Notes: generated by a model from the sequence alone, not told the origin. A stretch of DNA of 64,000 nucleotides from Opitutales bacterium (GCA_017935025.1 JAGBIL010000040.1:1-64000); one strand, 5' to 3'; positions 51,112 to 60,649 are shown, counted from the first letter of the stretch. Translations and numbers: made by a program.

Positions 51112-51465
51112 TTAAATGGTTTTCAGTTTGACCGTATCTCCGGTCTGAATCGTTTGATTATTTTCAAGAAAAGTGATCAGGGCAGCGGATCGGTTCTGTT
51201 CTGCGGCGGCAATGATGATTTCCGCAACAAGAAGCGATCCGCGCTCAACGCGGCAACGTGCTCCCGTGCAAAAATCGTTATCATAGCCGGCATCAACGAG
51301 AATCACGTCAGCCGAGGTTCCGGCAAAAACGGAAGACACCGCCGCTTCGTTCGACTCGGAAACCGAGACATCGAAGCTCTCGGCGGTCAACCCGCTCGCG
51401 CTTCCCGACAAAACTGCCGAGAACGCGAGAGCGGAAAGAACCGTTGCCGTGAAACCTTTGATCAT
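51112..51465 (-). CDS. Exported protein inserted between rpsS and rplV
   Basis: 117 residues. The N-terminus is a signal peptide (MIKGFTATVLSALAFSAVLS) with a likely cleavage near SASG. The mature part ends in a beta-rich domain with VDAGYDNDFCTGARCRVERG and NNQTIQTGDTVKL, which resembles small beta-barrel modules at the end of some envelope and flagellar-associated proteins. I do not recognise a family. It starts 8 bp after the rpsS stop and ends 19 bp before rplV, so it is inside the ribosomal transcript. The order is otherwise canonical, so it was inserted between two ribosomal genes. Confidence 0.8.
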   Translation of the reverse strand: MIKGFTATVLSALAFSAVLSGSASGLTAESFDVSVSESNEAAVSSVFAGTSADVILVDAGYDNDFCTGARCRVERGSLLVAEIIIAAAEQNRSAALITFLENNQTIQTGDTVKLKTI

Positions 51466-51473
51466 TGTCGGAA

Positions 51474-51749
51474 TTAGACAGCCTTCTTCGTCGGAGCTGT
51501 ATGGTGCTTGAAGGAACGCGTCGGCGCGAATTCGCCGAGTTTGTGTCCGACCATATTTTCCGTGATGTAGACCGGCAGGAACTGTTTTCCGTTATGAACG
51601 TTGAGATTAAGCCCGACGAAGTCCGGCGTAATCGTCGAACGGCGCGACCAAGTCTTAATGGGCTTGTGGTCGCCGCTCTTCTGAGCGGCCAACACTTTGT
51701 CCATCAAGGACGGTTCGACATAGTAGCCTTTTTTAATTGAACGTGCCAT
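51474..51749 (-). CDS. rpsS: 30S ribosomal protein uS19
   Basis: 91 residues: [61 protein letters not shown] is recognised in the middle (positions 34-76) by its RRSTI, HNGK and MVGHKLGEF boxes. It binds the head of the small subunit with S13. Confidence 0.96.
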   Translation of the reverse strand: MARSIKKGYYVEPSLMDKVLAAQKSGDHKPIKTWSRRSTITPDFVGLNLNVHNGKQFLPVYITENMVGHKLGEFAPTRSFKHHTAPTKKAV

Positions 51750-51755
51750 TGTCTA

Positions 51756-52613
51756 TTAGCCCTTCTTAACTTTGCGCCCATTGCGACGAACAATAATATG
51801 AACGTTCGAGGGCTTGGATTTGATACGGGTCGGGAAGCCCTTCGCGAGCTGTCCCCACGGGGAGCTGAGGTGCTGACGACCGCCGCCGCCCTTAGATTTA
51901 CCCTGACCGCCACCGTTCGGGTGGTCGACCGGATTCATCACCATACCGCGGACACGCGGACGGCGACCGAGCCAGCGATTGCGACCGGCCTTACCCAACG
52001 AGCGGTTCTGGTGTTCGGAATTTCCGACCTTACCGACCGTCGCGCGGCAGTTCGCGTTCAGGTAGCGCTGTTCGCCGGACGGCATCTTGATGATGGCGAG
52101 ATCGCCTTCGATACCGAGGAGCTGAGCAGCATTACCGGCGGAACGCGCGATACGGGCGCCCTGACCGGGCTCCATTTCGATCGCGTGAATATCCGTCGCC
52201 GGCGGGAGATAGCGCAACTTCACGGAAATGCCCGGCGTAAATTCTTCGACCGTTCCCGAGGCGGAAACCACCTGGTCGCCGACATTCAAACCGTTGGGAG
52301 CGAGGATGTAAGCCTTTTCTCCGTCCGTGTATTCGATCAAAGCGATGTTTGCCGAACGATTCGGATCGTATTCAAGAGCGAGAACCGTCGCGGGAATGTC
52401 GAGCTTTGCACGACGGAAGTCGATACGACGATAGAGCTTCTTATGCCCTCCGCCTCGGCGGCGCGACGTGATACGACCGTAGCAGTTGCGACCTTTCGGA
52501 TTGTGGATGGACTCCACGAGATCCTTTTCCGGACGCTTCTTGGAAAGTTCCTGCTTATTGCGGACGAGAAAACGCTGTCCGGGTGTAAGCGGGCGATTGG
52601 ATGCGAGTGCCAT
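51756..52613 (-). CDS. rplB: 50S ribosomal protein uL2
   Basis: 285 residues with GRNCYGRITSRRRGGGHKK, LEYDPNRSANIALIEY and the C-terminal RGMVMNPVDHPNGGGQGKSK box near the peptidyl-transferase centre. Normal length and position. Confidence 0.97.
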   Translation of the reverse strand: MALASNRPLTPGQRFLVRNKQELSKKRPEKDLVESIHNPKGRNCYGRITSRRRGGGHKKLYRRIDFRRAKLDIPATVLALEYDPNRSANIALIEYTDGEKAYILAPNGLNVGDQVVSASGTVEEFTPGISVKLRYLPPATDIHAIEMEPGQGARIARSAGNAAQLLGIEGDLAIIKMPSGEQRYLNANCRATVGKVGNSEHQNRSLGKAGRNRWLGRRPRVRGMVMNPVDHPNGGGQGKSKGGGGRQHLSSPWGQLAKGFPTRIKSKPSNVHIIVRRNGRKVKKG

Positions 52614-52631
52614 TTTCGGAATCCTCTACTG

Positions 52632-52919
52632 TTAAATGAGTTCGATCTTGTCACCCTTCTTAAGAGTAACAATCGCTTTCTTCACGTCAGGGGCCTTGAT
52701 GATCTCGCCGCGTTTCGTGCGGGACATCTTGCGCTTGCCTTTGGCGTTAAGAATGTTGACGCGCGTAACGGTCACCTTGAACTGAGCCTCGACGGCTGCG
52801 GCAACTTCCTTGCGATCCGCGCACGGATAAATTTCGAAGACGTATTTATTGTCTTCCGCGAACGCTGCCGTCTTTTCGGAGACGAGCGGACGCTTGATAA
52901 CGCTGTATGCAGGTTTCAT
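52632..52919 (-). CDS. rplW: 50S ribosomal protein uL23
   Basis: 95 residues with IKRPLVSEKTAAFAEDNKYVF, ADRKEVAAAVEAQFKVTVTRVN and a basic loop GKRKMSRTKRG. It sits at the tunnel exit and binds trigger factor. Confidence 0.95.
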   Translation of the reverse strand: MKPAYSVIKRPLVSEKTAAFAEDNKYVFEIYPCADRKEVAAAVEAQFKVTVTRVNILNAKGKRKMSRTKRGEIIKAPDVKKAIVTLKKGDKIELI

Positions 52920-52933
52920 TCTTGAAAATCTCC

Positions 52934-53557
52934 TTATTTAACGCGTTCAAGAATCTTGTTCAAACCTTGCTCGCTAACGAGCACCTGGCTGAAGGAAACG
53001 AGGTCGAGCGCATTGAGCGTATCAGCCTCGACGCAGGAAACGCGTTCGATATTGCGCGTTGCACGAGCCGCATTTTCGTCCCAGGCATCAGCGATCACGA
53101 GAAGTTTTCCCTTCGGGAACACTTTCGAGAACACACCGTTCATCGTCTTGGTTTTCGCGTCAACGGATTCGATGCGTTCGATAACGTTCAAACCGCCTTC
53201 GGAAGCGAGGTCGACAAGAGCACGGGAAAGTGCGAGTTTCTTGACATTCGTTGTGATGGACTTGGACCAATCGCGAGGACGCGGACCGAAAACAACTCCG
53301 CCCTTGTAAAGCTGGGGAGCGCGTTTGTCGCCGTGGCGAGCGCCGCCGGAGCCCTTCTGGGGTCCTTGTTTTTTACCGGAACCGGCGACTTCACCGTAAT
53401 CCTTCGTTTTGGCATTGCCCTGGCGAAGATTCGCCTGGTAAGCGATAACCGCCTGCTTCAGAGCAGCAACACCCTTGCCTTCTTCGAGAACCGGGAATGC
53501 TTCAAATTCCTTTTCGGAGAAAGAGCTACCGTCAACCGTGTAAACTTTAAGTTTCAT
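52934..53557 (-). CDS. rplD: 50S ribosomal protein uL4
   Basis: 207 residues with the tunnel loop QGNAKTKDYGEVAGSGKKQG and QKGSGGARHGDKRAPQLYKGG, then VFGPRPRDWS. Lining the exit tunnel. In E. coli L4 represses its own operon, which is not tested here. Confidence 0.95.
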   Translation of the reverse strand: MKLKVYTVDGSSFSEKEFEAFPVLEEGKGVAALKQAVIAYQANLRQGNAKTKDYGEVAGSGKKQGPQKGSGGARHGDKRAPQLYKGGVVFGPRPRDWSKSITTNVKKLALSRALVDLASEGGLNVIERIESVDAKTKTMNGVFSKVFPKGKLLVIADAWDENAARATRNIERVSCVEADTLNALDLVSFSQVLVSEQGLNKILERVK

Positions 53558-53578
53558 AACTTCGGTGTCCTTTCCTTA

Positions 53579-54214
53579 TTATTTCGCTTTTTTGGCTTCG
53601 CGAACGAAAACCAAATCACCGTTCGCCCCCGGGAACGAACCCTTGATGAGGATAAGGTTTTGGTCTTCCAAAACTTTAACCACCGTCAGATTTTGAACGG
53701 TGCGGCGGACTTGCCCCATGTGACCGGGCATATCCTTACCTTTGAAAACGTGACCGGGAGTCTGGCGCATACCGATGGAACCCGGGCGGCGGTGCATCAT
53801 GTGCCCGTGCGAGTCCGGCTGTCCGGCCTGGTTATGGCGTTTAACGTTACCTTGGAAACCACGACCTTTGGTCGTTCCGATAACGTCAACAATTTGACCT
53901 TCTTTGAAAGTCGCGACCGTGAGCACGTCGCCGACTTTATATTCGGGGGCTTTGTCGTCAAAGCGGATTTCGCCGAGCACGGAGTGTGCGTCGATTCCGG
54001 CTTTTTCGAAGTGTCCTTGAACCGGCTTGGTCAAGCGTTCTTTTTTCTGGACGCCGTAGGCAATTTGGACGGCGTTGTATCCGTCAGACTCAACAGTCTT
54101 GACTTGGACTACAGGGCAGGGACCCGCTTGAACTACGGTCACGGGAACGAGTGTGTTGTTCCCGTCGTAGATCTGGGTCATCCCAATTTTTTTGCCAATC
54201 AGTTGTAACTTCAT
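53579..54214 (-). CDS. rplC: 50S ribosomal protein uL3
   Basis: 211 residues starting MKLQLIGKKIGMTQIYDG, with GTTKGRGFQGNVKRHNQAG and HRRPGSIGMRQTPGHVFKGK, the conserved loop near the peptidyl-transferase centre. The start at 54214 is preferred over an ATG 36 bases upstream since the family begins here. Confidence 0.96.
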   Translation of the reverse strand: MKLQLIGKKIGMTQIYDGNNTLVPVTVVQAGPCPVVQVKTVESDGYNAVQIAYGVQKKERLTKPVQGHFEKAGIDAHSVLGEIRFDDKAPEYKVGDVLTVATFKEGQIVDVIGTTKGRGFQGNVKRHNQAGQPDSHGHMMHRRPGSIGMRQTPGHVFKGKDMPGHMGQVRRTVQNLTVVKVLEDQNLILIKGSFPGANGDLVFVREAKKAK

Positions 54215-54363
54215 AGCTAAGAGGCAGGTGGAGTTTAATTCCGTTTGCACAGACCTGCTTTAGGCTGCATAAATCAGTATGTTAGTGATCTAATTCTCTT
54301 ACAGACCTAACGCAATCCGAATAAACGAAAATATAGGTTTATGTTTAATCGGTTAAGCGAGGG
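54215..54363 (-). promoter_or_regulatory. Leader gap between rpsJ and rplC
   Basis: 149 bp where most bacteria have a short spacer. A GCAGGT/ACCTGC pair (near 54229 and 54252) could form a hairpin close to the rplC start. I see no convincing promoter, but the length suggests a regulated leader or an internal start. Confidence 0.35.
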
Positions 54364-54672
54364 TTAGACATTAATGGAAATGTCAACGCCCGCGGGAAGG
54401 TTCAATTTTTTCAGTTCATCGACGGTTTGTGCCGTCGGTCCGATAATGTCGATCAGGCGCTTGTGTGTGCGCTGTTCGAATTGATCCATCGACTTTTTGT
54501 CAACGTGCGGCGAACGGTTAACCGTCCAGCGTTCGATTCCCGTCGGCAGCGGCACGGGGCCCGAAACACGGGCACCGGTGCGCTTTGCGGTTTCAACGAT
54601 ATCGCCCGCAGATTGATCAATGACGCGATAGTCAAAGCCTTTCAGTTTGATGCGGATTTTTTGTGCGCTCAT
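54364..54672 (-). CDS. rpsJ: 30S ribosomal protein uS10
   Basis: 102 residues: [61 protein letters not shown] is recognised by its [15 protein letters not shown] and THKRL boxes. It also acts in antitermination as NusE. It lies between fusA and rplC, and no tuf gene is present here. Confidence 0.96.
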   Translation of the reverse strand: MSAQKIRIKLKGFDYRVIDQSAGDIVETAKRTGARVSGPVPLPTGIERWTVNRSPHVDKKSMDQFEQRTHKRLIDIIGPTAQTVDELKKLNLPAGVDISINV

Positions 54673-54711
54673 AGTTGTGCGTTTGTAAATGATTAGAAAA
54701 TTTCCGCCGGA

Positions 54712-56859
54712 TTACGAACGCGCGGGTGCGCGGGAGGCGGTTTCAACGATTTCCTTCAGAACGTTCGCGGGAACCTGTTCAAAGTGATCCGGTTCCATCG
54801 TGTAGGAAGCGCGCCCCTTCGAGAGGGAGCGGACGTCCGTCGCGTAACCGAACATGGTTTGAAGCGGAACGAACGCATTAATCGTGCAAACACCGTTCTT
54901 CGTTTCCATGTTCTGAATCTGTCCGCGACGACGATTCAAGTCACCCATGATATCGCCCTGGTATTCTTCCGGAGTAACGACTTCGACCTTTGTAATCGGT
55001 TCGAGCAAGATCGGGGAAGCATTCTTCATCGCGTCTTTCAGCGCGAAGATACCCGCCATGCGGAACGCCATTTCGTTCGAGTCGACTTCGTGGTAAGAAC
55101 CGAAAACGATGCGAGCCTTGAAATCAATGACCGGATAGCCGGCGATCGTACCGTTATTCGCCGCTTCCTGAATACCTTCCGTAGTCGGCTTAATGTATTC
55201 TTTCGGAATGACACCGCCAACGATTTCATTGACGATCTCAATACCCTTACCCGGATTCGGTTCGATTTCGATTTCGGCGTGACCGTACTGACCGCGACCG
55301 CCGGACTGGCGGACGAACTTACCAATACCGCGTGCGGGAGCGGTAATCGTTTCACGATAAGAAATTTGCGGACGCCCGGCCTTGGCATCGACCTTAAATT
55401 CGCGGCGGAGACGGTCAACGATAATATCGAGGTGAAGCTCACCCATACCGGAAATGATCGTCTGCCCGGTTTCCTGGTCGGAAGAAACGCGGAACGTCGG
55501 GTCTTCCTGCGCGAGGCGCTGCAAACCGATGGAGAGTTTTTCCTGGTCGGCTTTCGTTGCCGGCTCGATCGACATAGAAATAACAGGTTCCGGGAAGGAC
55601 GGCGGTTCGAGAATCGTGTCTTCTTCACGCGTGCAAAGCGTATCACCCGTAACGATTTCCTTCGGGCCGATAACCGCACAAATATCGCCGGAATACGCCG
55701 TATCAATTTCTTCGCGATCCATCGCCTTCATGATCATGAGGCGGGAAACACGTTCCGTTTTGCGCGTACGCGGATTGTAGAGGGCATCGCCCTTCTTGAG
55801 CGTTCCGCGATAGAGGCGGAAGAACACGAGCTGACCGACATACGGGTCGGACCAAAGTTTAAAGCAAAGACCGATCGGTTTTTCGTTGTCGTCCGGTTCA
55901 ATCCCGATTTCCGTAGCACCATCGTCCTTGAACGCCTTCATCGGCGGAAGATCGAGCGGAGACGGGAGGTAGTCAACGACGGCATCGAGCACCATCTGAA
56001 CACCCTTGTTCTTGAAAGAGGATCCGGGAATAACGCCAACGAAGTTCAACGAAAGTGTCGCCTTGCGGATCGCAACACGAAGTTCGTCTGCAGAAATTTC
56101 CTGCCCGTCGAGATATTTTTCGGCAATCGTGTCATCAAAGTCAGAAACCGCTTCAATGAGAGCTTCACGATACTTTTCGTAATCAGCCTTAAGGTCGGCG
56201 GGAACATCCGTCTTCGTGTACTTCATTCCCTTCGGGTCGGAATCGTCATAAACATAAGCGATTCCCTTGACGAGGTCGACAAGTCCGGCAAACGTATCGC
56301 CGGCGCCGATCGGAATAAAGAGCGGATGAGCGTTCCCGCGAAGCTTTTCGCGAATACCGTTGACGGCATTGAAAAAGTCCGCGCCCGTGCGGTCCATCTT
56401 GTTGATGTACGCAATACGCGGAACGCTGTACTTGTTCATCTGGCGCCAAACGGTTTCAGACTGCGGCTGAACACCGGCAACGGCGCAGAAAACAGCAACG
56501 GCACCGTCGAGAACACGGAGGGAGCGTTCAACTTCCGCCGTAAAGTCAACGTGACCGGGAGTGTCGATAACGTTCAAGCGATGCGGAATCTTGGCAAACG
56601 GACCGTCAGCGACCGTCCATCCGCAGGAAACGGCGGCGGACGTAATCGTGATCCCGCGTTCCTGTTCCTGTTCCATCCAGTCCGTCGTCGCAGCGCCTTC
56701 GTGAACTTCACCCGTTTTGTGGATGACACCCGCGTAAAAGAGAATACGCTCCGAAGTCGTCGTTTTGCCGGCGTCAATGTGGGCGGCAATACCGAAGTTT
56801 CGCGTGTATTCGAGCGGCGTGCCGCGGGAAGAAGAATTTTTGGCGGAAAGTGTAGCCAT
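54712..56859 (-). CDS. fusA: Elongation factor G
   Basis: 715 residues. G1 AHIDAGKTTTSERILFY, G2 with RGITITSAA, G3 DTPGHVDF, G4 NKMD, then domains II-V, with YGHAEIEIEPNPGKG in domain IV and RRGQIQNMETKNG in domain V. EF-G moves tRNA and mRNA through the ribosome. Length is slightly above the usual 690-700. It follows rpsG in the str operon order. Confidence 0.97.
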   Translation of the reverse strand: MATLSAKNSSSRGTPLEYTRNFGIAAHIDAGKTTTSERILFYAGVIHKTGEVHEGAATTDWMEQEQERGITITSAAVSCGWTVADGPFAKIPHRLNVIDTPGHVDFTAEVERSLRVLDGAVAVFCAVAGVQPQSETVWRQMNKYSVPRIAYINKMDRTGADFFNAVNGIREKLRGNAHPLFIPIGAGDTFAGLVDLVKGIAYVYDDSDPKGMKYTKTDVPADLKADYEKYREALIEAVSDFDDTIAEKYLDGQEISADELRVAIRKATLSLNFVGVIPGSSFKNKGVQMVLDAVVDYLPSPLDLPPMKAFKDDGATEIGIEPDDNEKPIGLCFKLWSDPYVGQLVFFRLYRGTLKKGDALYNPRTRKTERVSRLMIMKAMDREEIDTAYSGDICAVIGPKEIVTGDTLCTREEDTILEPPSFPEPVISMSIEPATKADQEKLSIGLQRLAQEDPTFRVSSDQETGQTIISGMGELHLDIIVDRLRREFKVDAKAGRPQISYRETITAPARGIGKFVRQSGGRGQYGHAEIEIEPNPGKGIEIVNEIVGGVIPKEYIKPTTEGIQEAANNGTIAGYPVIDFKARIVFGSYHEVDSNEMAFRMAGIFALKDAMKNASPILLEPITKVEVVTPEEYQGDIMGDLNRRRGQIQNMETKNGVCTINAFVPLQTMFGYATDVRSLSKGRASYTMEPDHFEQVPANVLKEIVETASRAPARS

Positions 56860-56883
56860 AACGGTATCGACTCAAAAAAAAGA

Positions 56884-57366
56884 TTAGTTGTTGCCCCAGC
56901 GAAGGTGTGCGAACGCGCGGTTCGCCTGCGCCATCTTGTGGGTTTCTTCGCGCTTTTTAACCACCGAGCCCGTATTGTTGTAAGCATCGATAAACTCGGA
57001 AGCGAGGGATTCCACCATCGGCTGTCCTTTGCGACCGGCAGCCGCGTTCACGAGCCAACGGAATGCCATGCTCGTCTGGCGCTCATGGGAAATTTCAACG
57101 GGAACCTGATAGGTCGCACCGCCGACGCGGCGGCTCTTGACTTCCAACTTCGGGCGGCAGTTTTCCAACGCACCGAGGAGAAGTTCCATCGGATCGCCCT
57201 TTTCGAGCTTTTCGCTGACGCGCTCAATCGCGCCATAGACGATGCGCTGCGCGACCGTCTTTTTGCCGTTTTTCATAACGACATTGATCAGCTGGCTCAC
57301 CAGCGGGCTATTGTAACGGGAATCCGGCTTGTGCGGGTTCTTGGTGGCTCGACGACGACGAGACAT
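56884..57366 (-). CDS. rpsG: 30S ribosomal protein uS7
   Basis: 160 residues: MSRRRRATKNPHKPDSRYNS, VSQLINVVMKNGKKTVAQRI, and the conserved VGGATYQVPVEI. It organises the 3' major domain of 16S rRNA. Confidence 0.96.
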   Translation of the reverse strand: MSRRRRATKNPHKPDSRYNSPLVSQLINVVMKNGKKTVAQRIVYGAIERVSEKLEKGDPMELLLGALENCRPKLEVKSRRVGGATYQVPVEISHERQTSMAFRWLVNAAAGRKGQPMVESLASEFIDAYNNTGSVVKKREETHKMAQANRAFAHLRWGNN

Positions 57367-57388
57367 GTTTTTATTCCTTCTTTAAAAA

Positions 57389-57769
57389 TTATTTACCGGC
57401 TTTCGGACGCTTCACGCCGTATTTCGAACGGCTACGACGACGCTTTTCAACACCGTTACAGTCGAGCGGTCCGCGAACAATATGGTAGCGAACACCCGGC
57501 AAGTCCTTAACACGACCGCCGCGAACGAGCACGACGCTGTGTTCCTGAAGCTTGTGCCCTTCGTCCGGGATGTAGGAAATAACTTCGACACCGGTCGTGA
57601 GGCGCACTTTCGCAACCTTACGCTGAGCCGAATTCGGCTTTTTCGGCGTGCGGGTCATAACCTGAATGCACACGCCGCGTCTAAACGGAGAGCAATTCAA
57701 GGCGGGTGATTTCGACTTGATGTTGGCTTTATTCCGCGGCTTGCGGACGAGTTGATTGATTGTTGGCAT
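57389..57769 (-). CDS. rpsL: 30S ribosomal protein uS12
   Basis: 126 residues: [12 protein letters not shown], the [20 protein letters not shown] loop that controls decoding and streptomycin response, and [17 protein letters not shown]. First gene of the cluster, with a probable promoter about 40-65 bp upstream. Confidence 0.97.
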   Translation of the reverse strand: MPTINQLVRKPRNKANIKSKSPALNCSPFRRGVCIQVMTRTPKKPNSAQRKVAKVRLTTGVEVISYIPDEGHKLQEHSVVLVRGGRVKDLPGVRYHIVRGPLDCNGVEKRRRSRSKYGVKRPKAGK

Positions 57770-57808
57770 TGAAGCTAATCTAAAAATTTGAATGAATAGG
57801 AACGGCTA

Positions 57809-57836
57809 TTAATAACTTTTTTATCGAGCCGCGCAA
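57809..57836 (-). promoter_or_regulatory. Probable promoter of the str/S10 cluster
   Basis: On the minus strand TTGCGC (57836-57831) and TATTAA (57814-57809) with 16 bases between them, in an AT-rich region directly upstream of rpsL. Pattern match only. Confidence 0.5.
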
Positions 57837-57988
57837 GCACTTTTTCTAAAAAATTAAAAAATTTTCTTGATTCTCTTAAAATAGAGCCTCGCGAGCGAAA
57901 AAACGAAACGTGTCCTGCGCGCCCCGCCCGCGCCGTTCCCGTGATTTACGCTTGTTCCCGCCGGTATTTCCTGCAAATCTCTTGCGCA

Positions 57989-59449
57989 ATGAAAAAAGCG
58001 ATTTTCTGTTTGGTTTCCCTTTTTCTCGGTCTTGTTGCCGCACTCGCGGAAGCACCCGAATCGACGGAACGCGTTCCCGAAGCACCCCCGAAAACGGCGA
58101 AAAAAATCGTCGTCGTTCCCGTCCACGGCGAGATCAATAACGCCAACTGGTATATTTTCCGCCGAGGCGTAAAAAAAGCCCTCGCAGACAATGCGGATAT
58201 TCTCATTCTCGACGTCAACACGCCCGGCGGCGAACTTTCCCTCACGCTTGATTACATCGACGCACTGCAAAAATTCCCGGGCGAAACGCTTGCCTTCGTC
58301 AACCCCGACGCCATCTCGGCGGGAGCTTACATTTCCGGCGCTACGCAAAAAATCTTTTTCTCTCCGAACGGAAAAATCGGCGCAGCGGCAGTCGTTACCG
58401 GAGACGGCACAGACGTAGATAAGACGATGAAAATGAAAATCGACTCTTACCTTGCCGCGCTCACGAAAACGTTTTCCAAAGAAAATCCCTACCGTGCCGA
58501 CGTTCTCCGCGCGATGTTTGACGCCGACTACGTTCTGAAAATCAACGGAGAAATCCTAAAAGACCGCAACGGAGATCCCGTCAAACCCGCCGGAGCCCTG
58601 CTCACCCTCACCGCAGAAGAAGCAATGCGCCCCGTCGGCGTTCCCGCGACTCCGCTTTTCGGTGCGGGCATTTACAACGACCTCGACACGCTGATCGCAG
58701 AACAATTTTCGGGAACGCCCGTTACCGTCGAAAAAATCGCGCCTCTCGGCTTGGAACGCTTTGCCCAACTCACCTCGCCCTTTTTGCCGATTCTGCTCGG
58801 GCTCGGGATGCTACTCATTTTCATCGAAATCAAATCTCCCGGATTCGGCGTTCCCGGAATTTCCGGAATCGTGCTGATCGGACTCTACTTTGCCGTCCAA
58901 CACGCAGCGGGACTCGCCGGCTACGAAGGCGTTCTGCTTTTCCTCGCGGGCATCGCGTTAATTCTTGCGGAAGTTTTTCTTATGCCCGGCGTGTTCATTT
59001 TTGCCATCGCCGGACTTGCCTGCATTATCGGGAGCATTTTCTGGAGCGGAGTCGATTTCTGGAAACTTCCCGACGGCTCCTACGAATTTGACTGGGAAAT
59101 GCTTTCCTCTCCGCTCGAACACTTGGGCCTGACGGTCGTAACCATTTTTGTCGCCACACTTCTCGCGTGGAAACTCCTCCCCGCGAAATGGTTCCGCGAC
59201 AAAATCGTTCTCCAAAACAAAGTCGGAGAAATCGAAGATTCCCGCGTCCAAGGTGCCCGTTCCCGCAACGAAAACTTACCCGAAACCGGCGCTGCGGGAA
59301 CAGCGCTGACGGATTTCCGCCCGCTCGGAATCGTTGAAATCGACAACCGCCAATTCGAGGCCTCCGCCGAAAGCGGTGCCATTCAGCGCGGCGACGCAAT
59401 AGTCGTTGTCGGCTTCCGCGACTTTGAACTCATCGTCCGGAAAAATTGA
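57989..59449 (+). CDS. NfeD-like membrane-bound serine protease
   Basis: A 486-residue protein with a signal peptide (MKKAIFCLVSLFLGLVAAL), a ClpP-class serine protease domain (about 35-240) with VVVPVHGEINNANWYIF, LDVNTPGGELSLTLDYIDAL and PDAISAGAYISGAT (catalytic Ser in DAISAGAY), then four membrane helices (about 265-380) and a C-terminal OB-fold NfeD domain (LTDFRPLGIVEIDNRQFEASAESG). It is partnered by a flotillin gene 153 bp downstream, a classic nfeD-floA pair. The start at 57989 is chosen for the signal peptide. Confidence 0.92.
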   Translation: MKKAIFCLVSLFLGLVAALAEAPESTERVPEAPPKTAKKIVVVPVHGEINNANWYIFRRGVKKALADNADILILDVNTPGGELSLTLDYIDALQKFPGETLAFVNPDAISAGAYISGATQKIFFSPNGKIGAAAVVTGDGTDVDKTMKMKIDSYLAALTKTFSKENPYRADVLRAMFDADYVLKINGEILKDRNGDPVKPAGALLTLTAEEAMRPVGVPATPLFGAGIYNDLDTLIAEQFSGTPVTVEKIAPLGLERFAQLTSPFLPILLGLGMLLIFIEIKSPGFGVPGISGIVLIGLYFAVQHAAGLAGYEGVLLFLAGIALILAEVFLMPGVFIFAIAGLACIIGSIFWSGVDFWKLPDGSYEFDWEMLSSPLEHLGLTVVTIFVATLLAWKLLPAKWFRDKIVLQNKVGEIEDSRVQGARSRNENLPETGAAGTALTDFRPLGIVEIDNRQFEASAESGAIQRGDAIVVVGFRDFELIVRKN

Positions 59450-59567
59450 AATTTAGCGAAGCGCAAGAGGACTAATGAGAAGAACGGGATGAACGAGAGG
59501 AACGGGAAAATACACATTCTTCTCTTTCTTCCCCTACCTCCCATCGCGCTTCGCTAAATTTCAATTT
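59443..59567. repeat. Long inverted repeat between nfeD and floA
   Basis: Perfect 22-bp arms (59443-59464 and 59546-59567) enclose 81 bases with no coding capacity. The left arm contains the nfeD stop codon. The size and termini resemble a miniature inverted-repeat element. Confidence 0.85.
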
Positions 59568-59602
59568 GCGGGAACGCCCGGGATGCGGCTAACATTGCCG
59601 CC

Positions 59603-60595
59603 ATGAATACGTCCAATGTCATCTATATCGCGCTCGGCGTTGTCGGGCTGATTTTCCTCTTCATCTTCCTCTCTTTCTTCAGCGTCTGGATTCGCGCCTT
59701 GCTCGCGGGAGCGCACGTTTCCCTGCGTCAACTTTTCACCATGCGCCTGCGTCGCGTCCCCTACGCCCTTCTCGTCGACACGCGCATCACGGCAATCAAG
59801 GCCGGCATCGACCTCTCCATCGACGAAATCGAAACCCACTACCTTGCCGGCGGCGATGTTCTGCAAACCACGCAAGGCATCATCAATGCCCAAAAAGCCC
59901 GCATTTCGCTTTCCTGGAACGAAGCCTGCGCAATCGACCTCGCGACCAAAGGCACCGGGAAATCCATCATTGATGCTGTGCGGACTTCAATTAATCCGAA
60001 AGTCATCGACTGCCCGAATCCGCAATCCGGACGCATGACGATTGATGCCGTCGCCAAAGACGGCATCCAAGTGAAAGTCCGCGCGCGCGTTACCGTGCGC
60101 TCCAACCTCGCCCGCTACGTCGGGAACGCGCAGGAGGAAACTGTCATCGCCCGCGTAGGCGAAGGCATCGTTACCTCCATCGGCTCCGCAGAAAGCTACA
60201 AAAAAGTTCTCGAAAACCCCGATGCAATTTCCAAGCGCGTGCTTGAACGCGGACTCGACATCGGCACGGCGTTTGAAATTCTTTCCATCGACATCGCGGA
60301 CGTGGACGTCGGCGACAACATCGGCGCAAAACTCCAGGAAGCGCAAGCGGAAGCCAATAAAAACATGGCGCAAGCCCAAGCCGAAATTAAGCGCGCCGCC
60401 GCCGTTGCCCGGGAACAGGAAATGAAAGCCCTCGTTCAGGAAAAACGTGCCGAAGTCGTTGCCGCCGAAGCCGAAGTCCCGCGTGCCATGGCGGAAGCGC
60501 TCCGCTCCGGAAATCTCGGCGTGATGGATCTTTATCGTTTGAAAAATATTAACGCCGACACCGATATGCGCGCGAACCTTGCCCGTAAGGACTGA
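59603..60595 (+). CDS. floA: Flotillin-like protein FloA
   Basis: A 330-residue YqfA/FloA protein: N-terminal membrane segment (about 6-28), the SPFH-like domain with [43 protein letters not shown] and [24 protein letters not shown], and a C-terminal Ala/Glu/Gln coiled coil (about 245-305). FloA organises membrane microdomains. It belongs to the nfeD operon. Confidence 0.95.
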   Translation: MNTSNVIYIALGVVGLIFLFIFLSFFSVWIRALLAGAHVSLRQLFTMRLRRVPYALLVDTRITAIKAGIDLSIDEIETHYLAGGDVLQTTQGIINAQKARISLSWNEACAIDLATKGTGKSIIDAVRTSINPKVIDCPNPQSGRMTIDAVAKDGIQVKVRARVTVRSNLARYVGNAQEETVIARVGEGIVTSIGSAESYKKVLENPDAISKRVLERGLDIGTAFEILSIDIADVDVGDNIGAKLQEAQAEANKNMAQAQAEIKRAAAVAREQEMKALVQEKRAEVVAAEAEVPRAMAEALRSGNLGVMDLYRLKNINADTDMRANLARKD

Positions 60596-60649
60596 GGAAG
60601 CCGCGAGCCGAAAGCGGCGGATTAAGCGCTAAAACTTCGTTTTTTTTCG

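Noticed and set aside
54784-57510. A very long plus-strand open frame (908 codons) antisense to fusA, rpsG and rpsL
   Set aside because: The minus strand holds three certain, highly conserved genes. The open antisense frame is an effect of their codon use. Its translation is Arg/Asn/Phe-rich with no domain.
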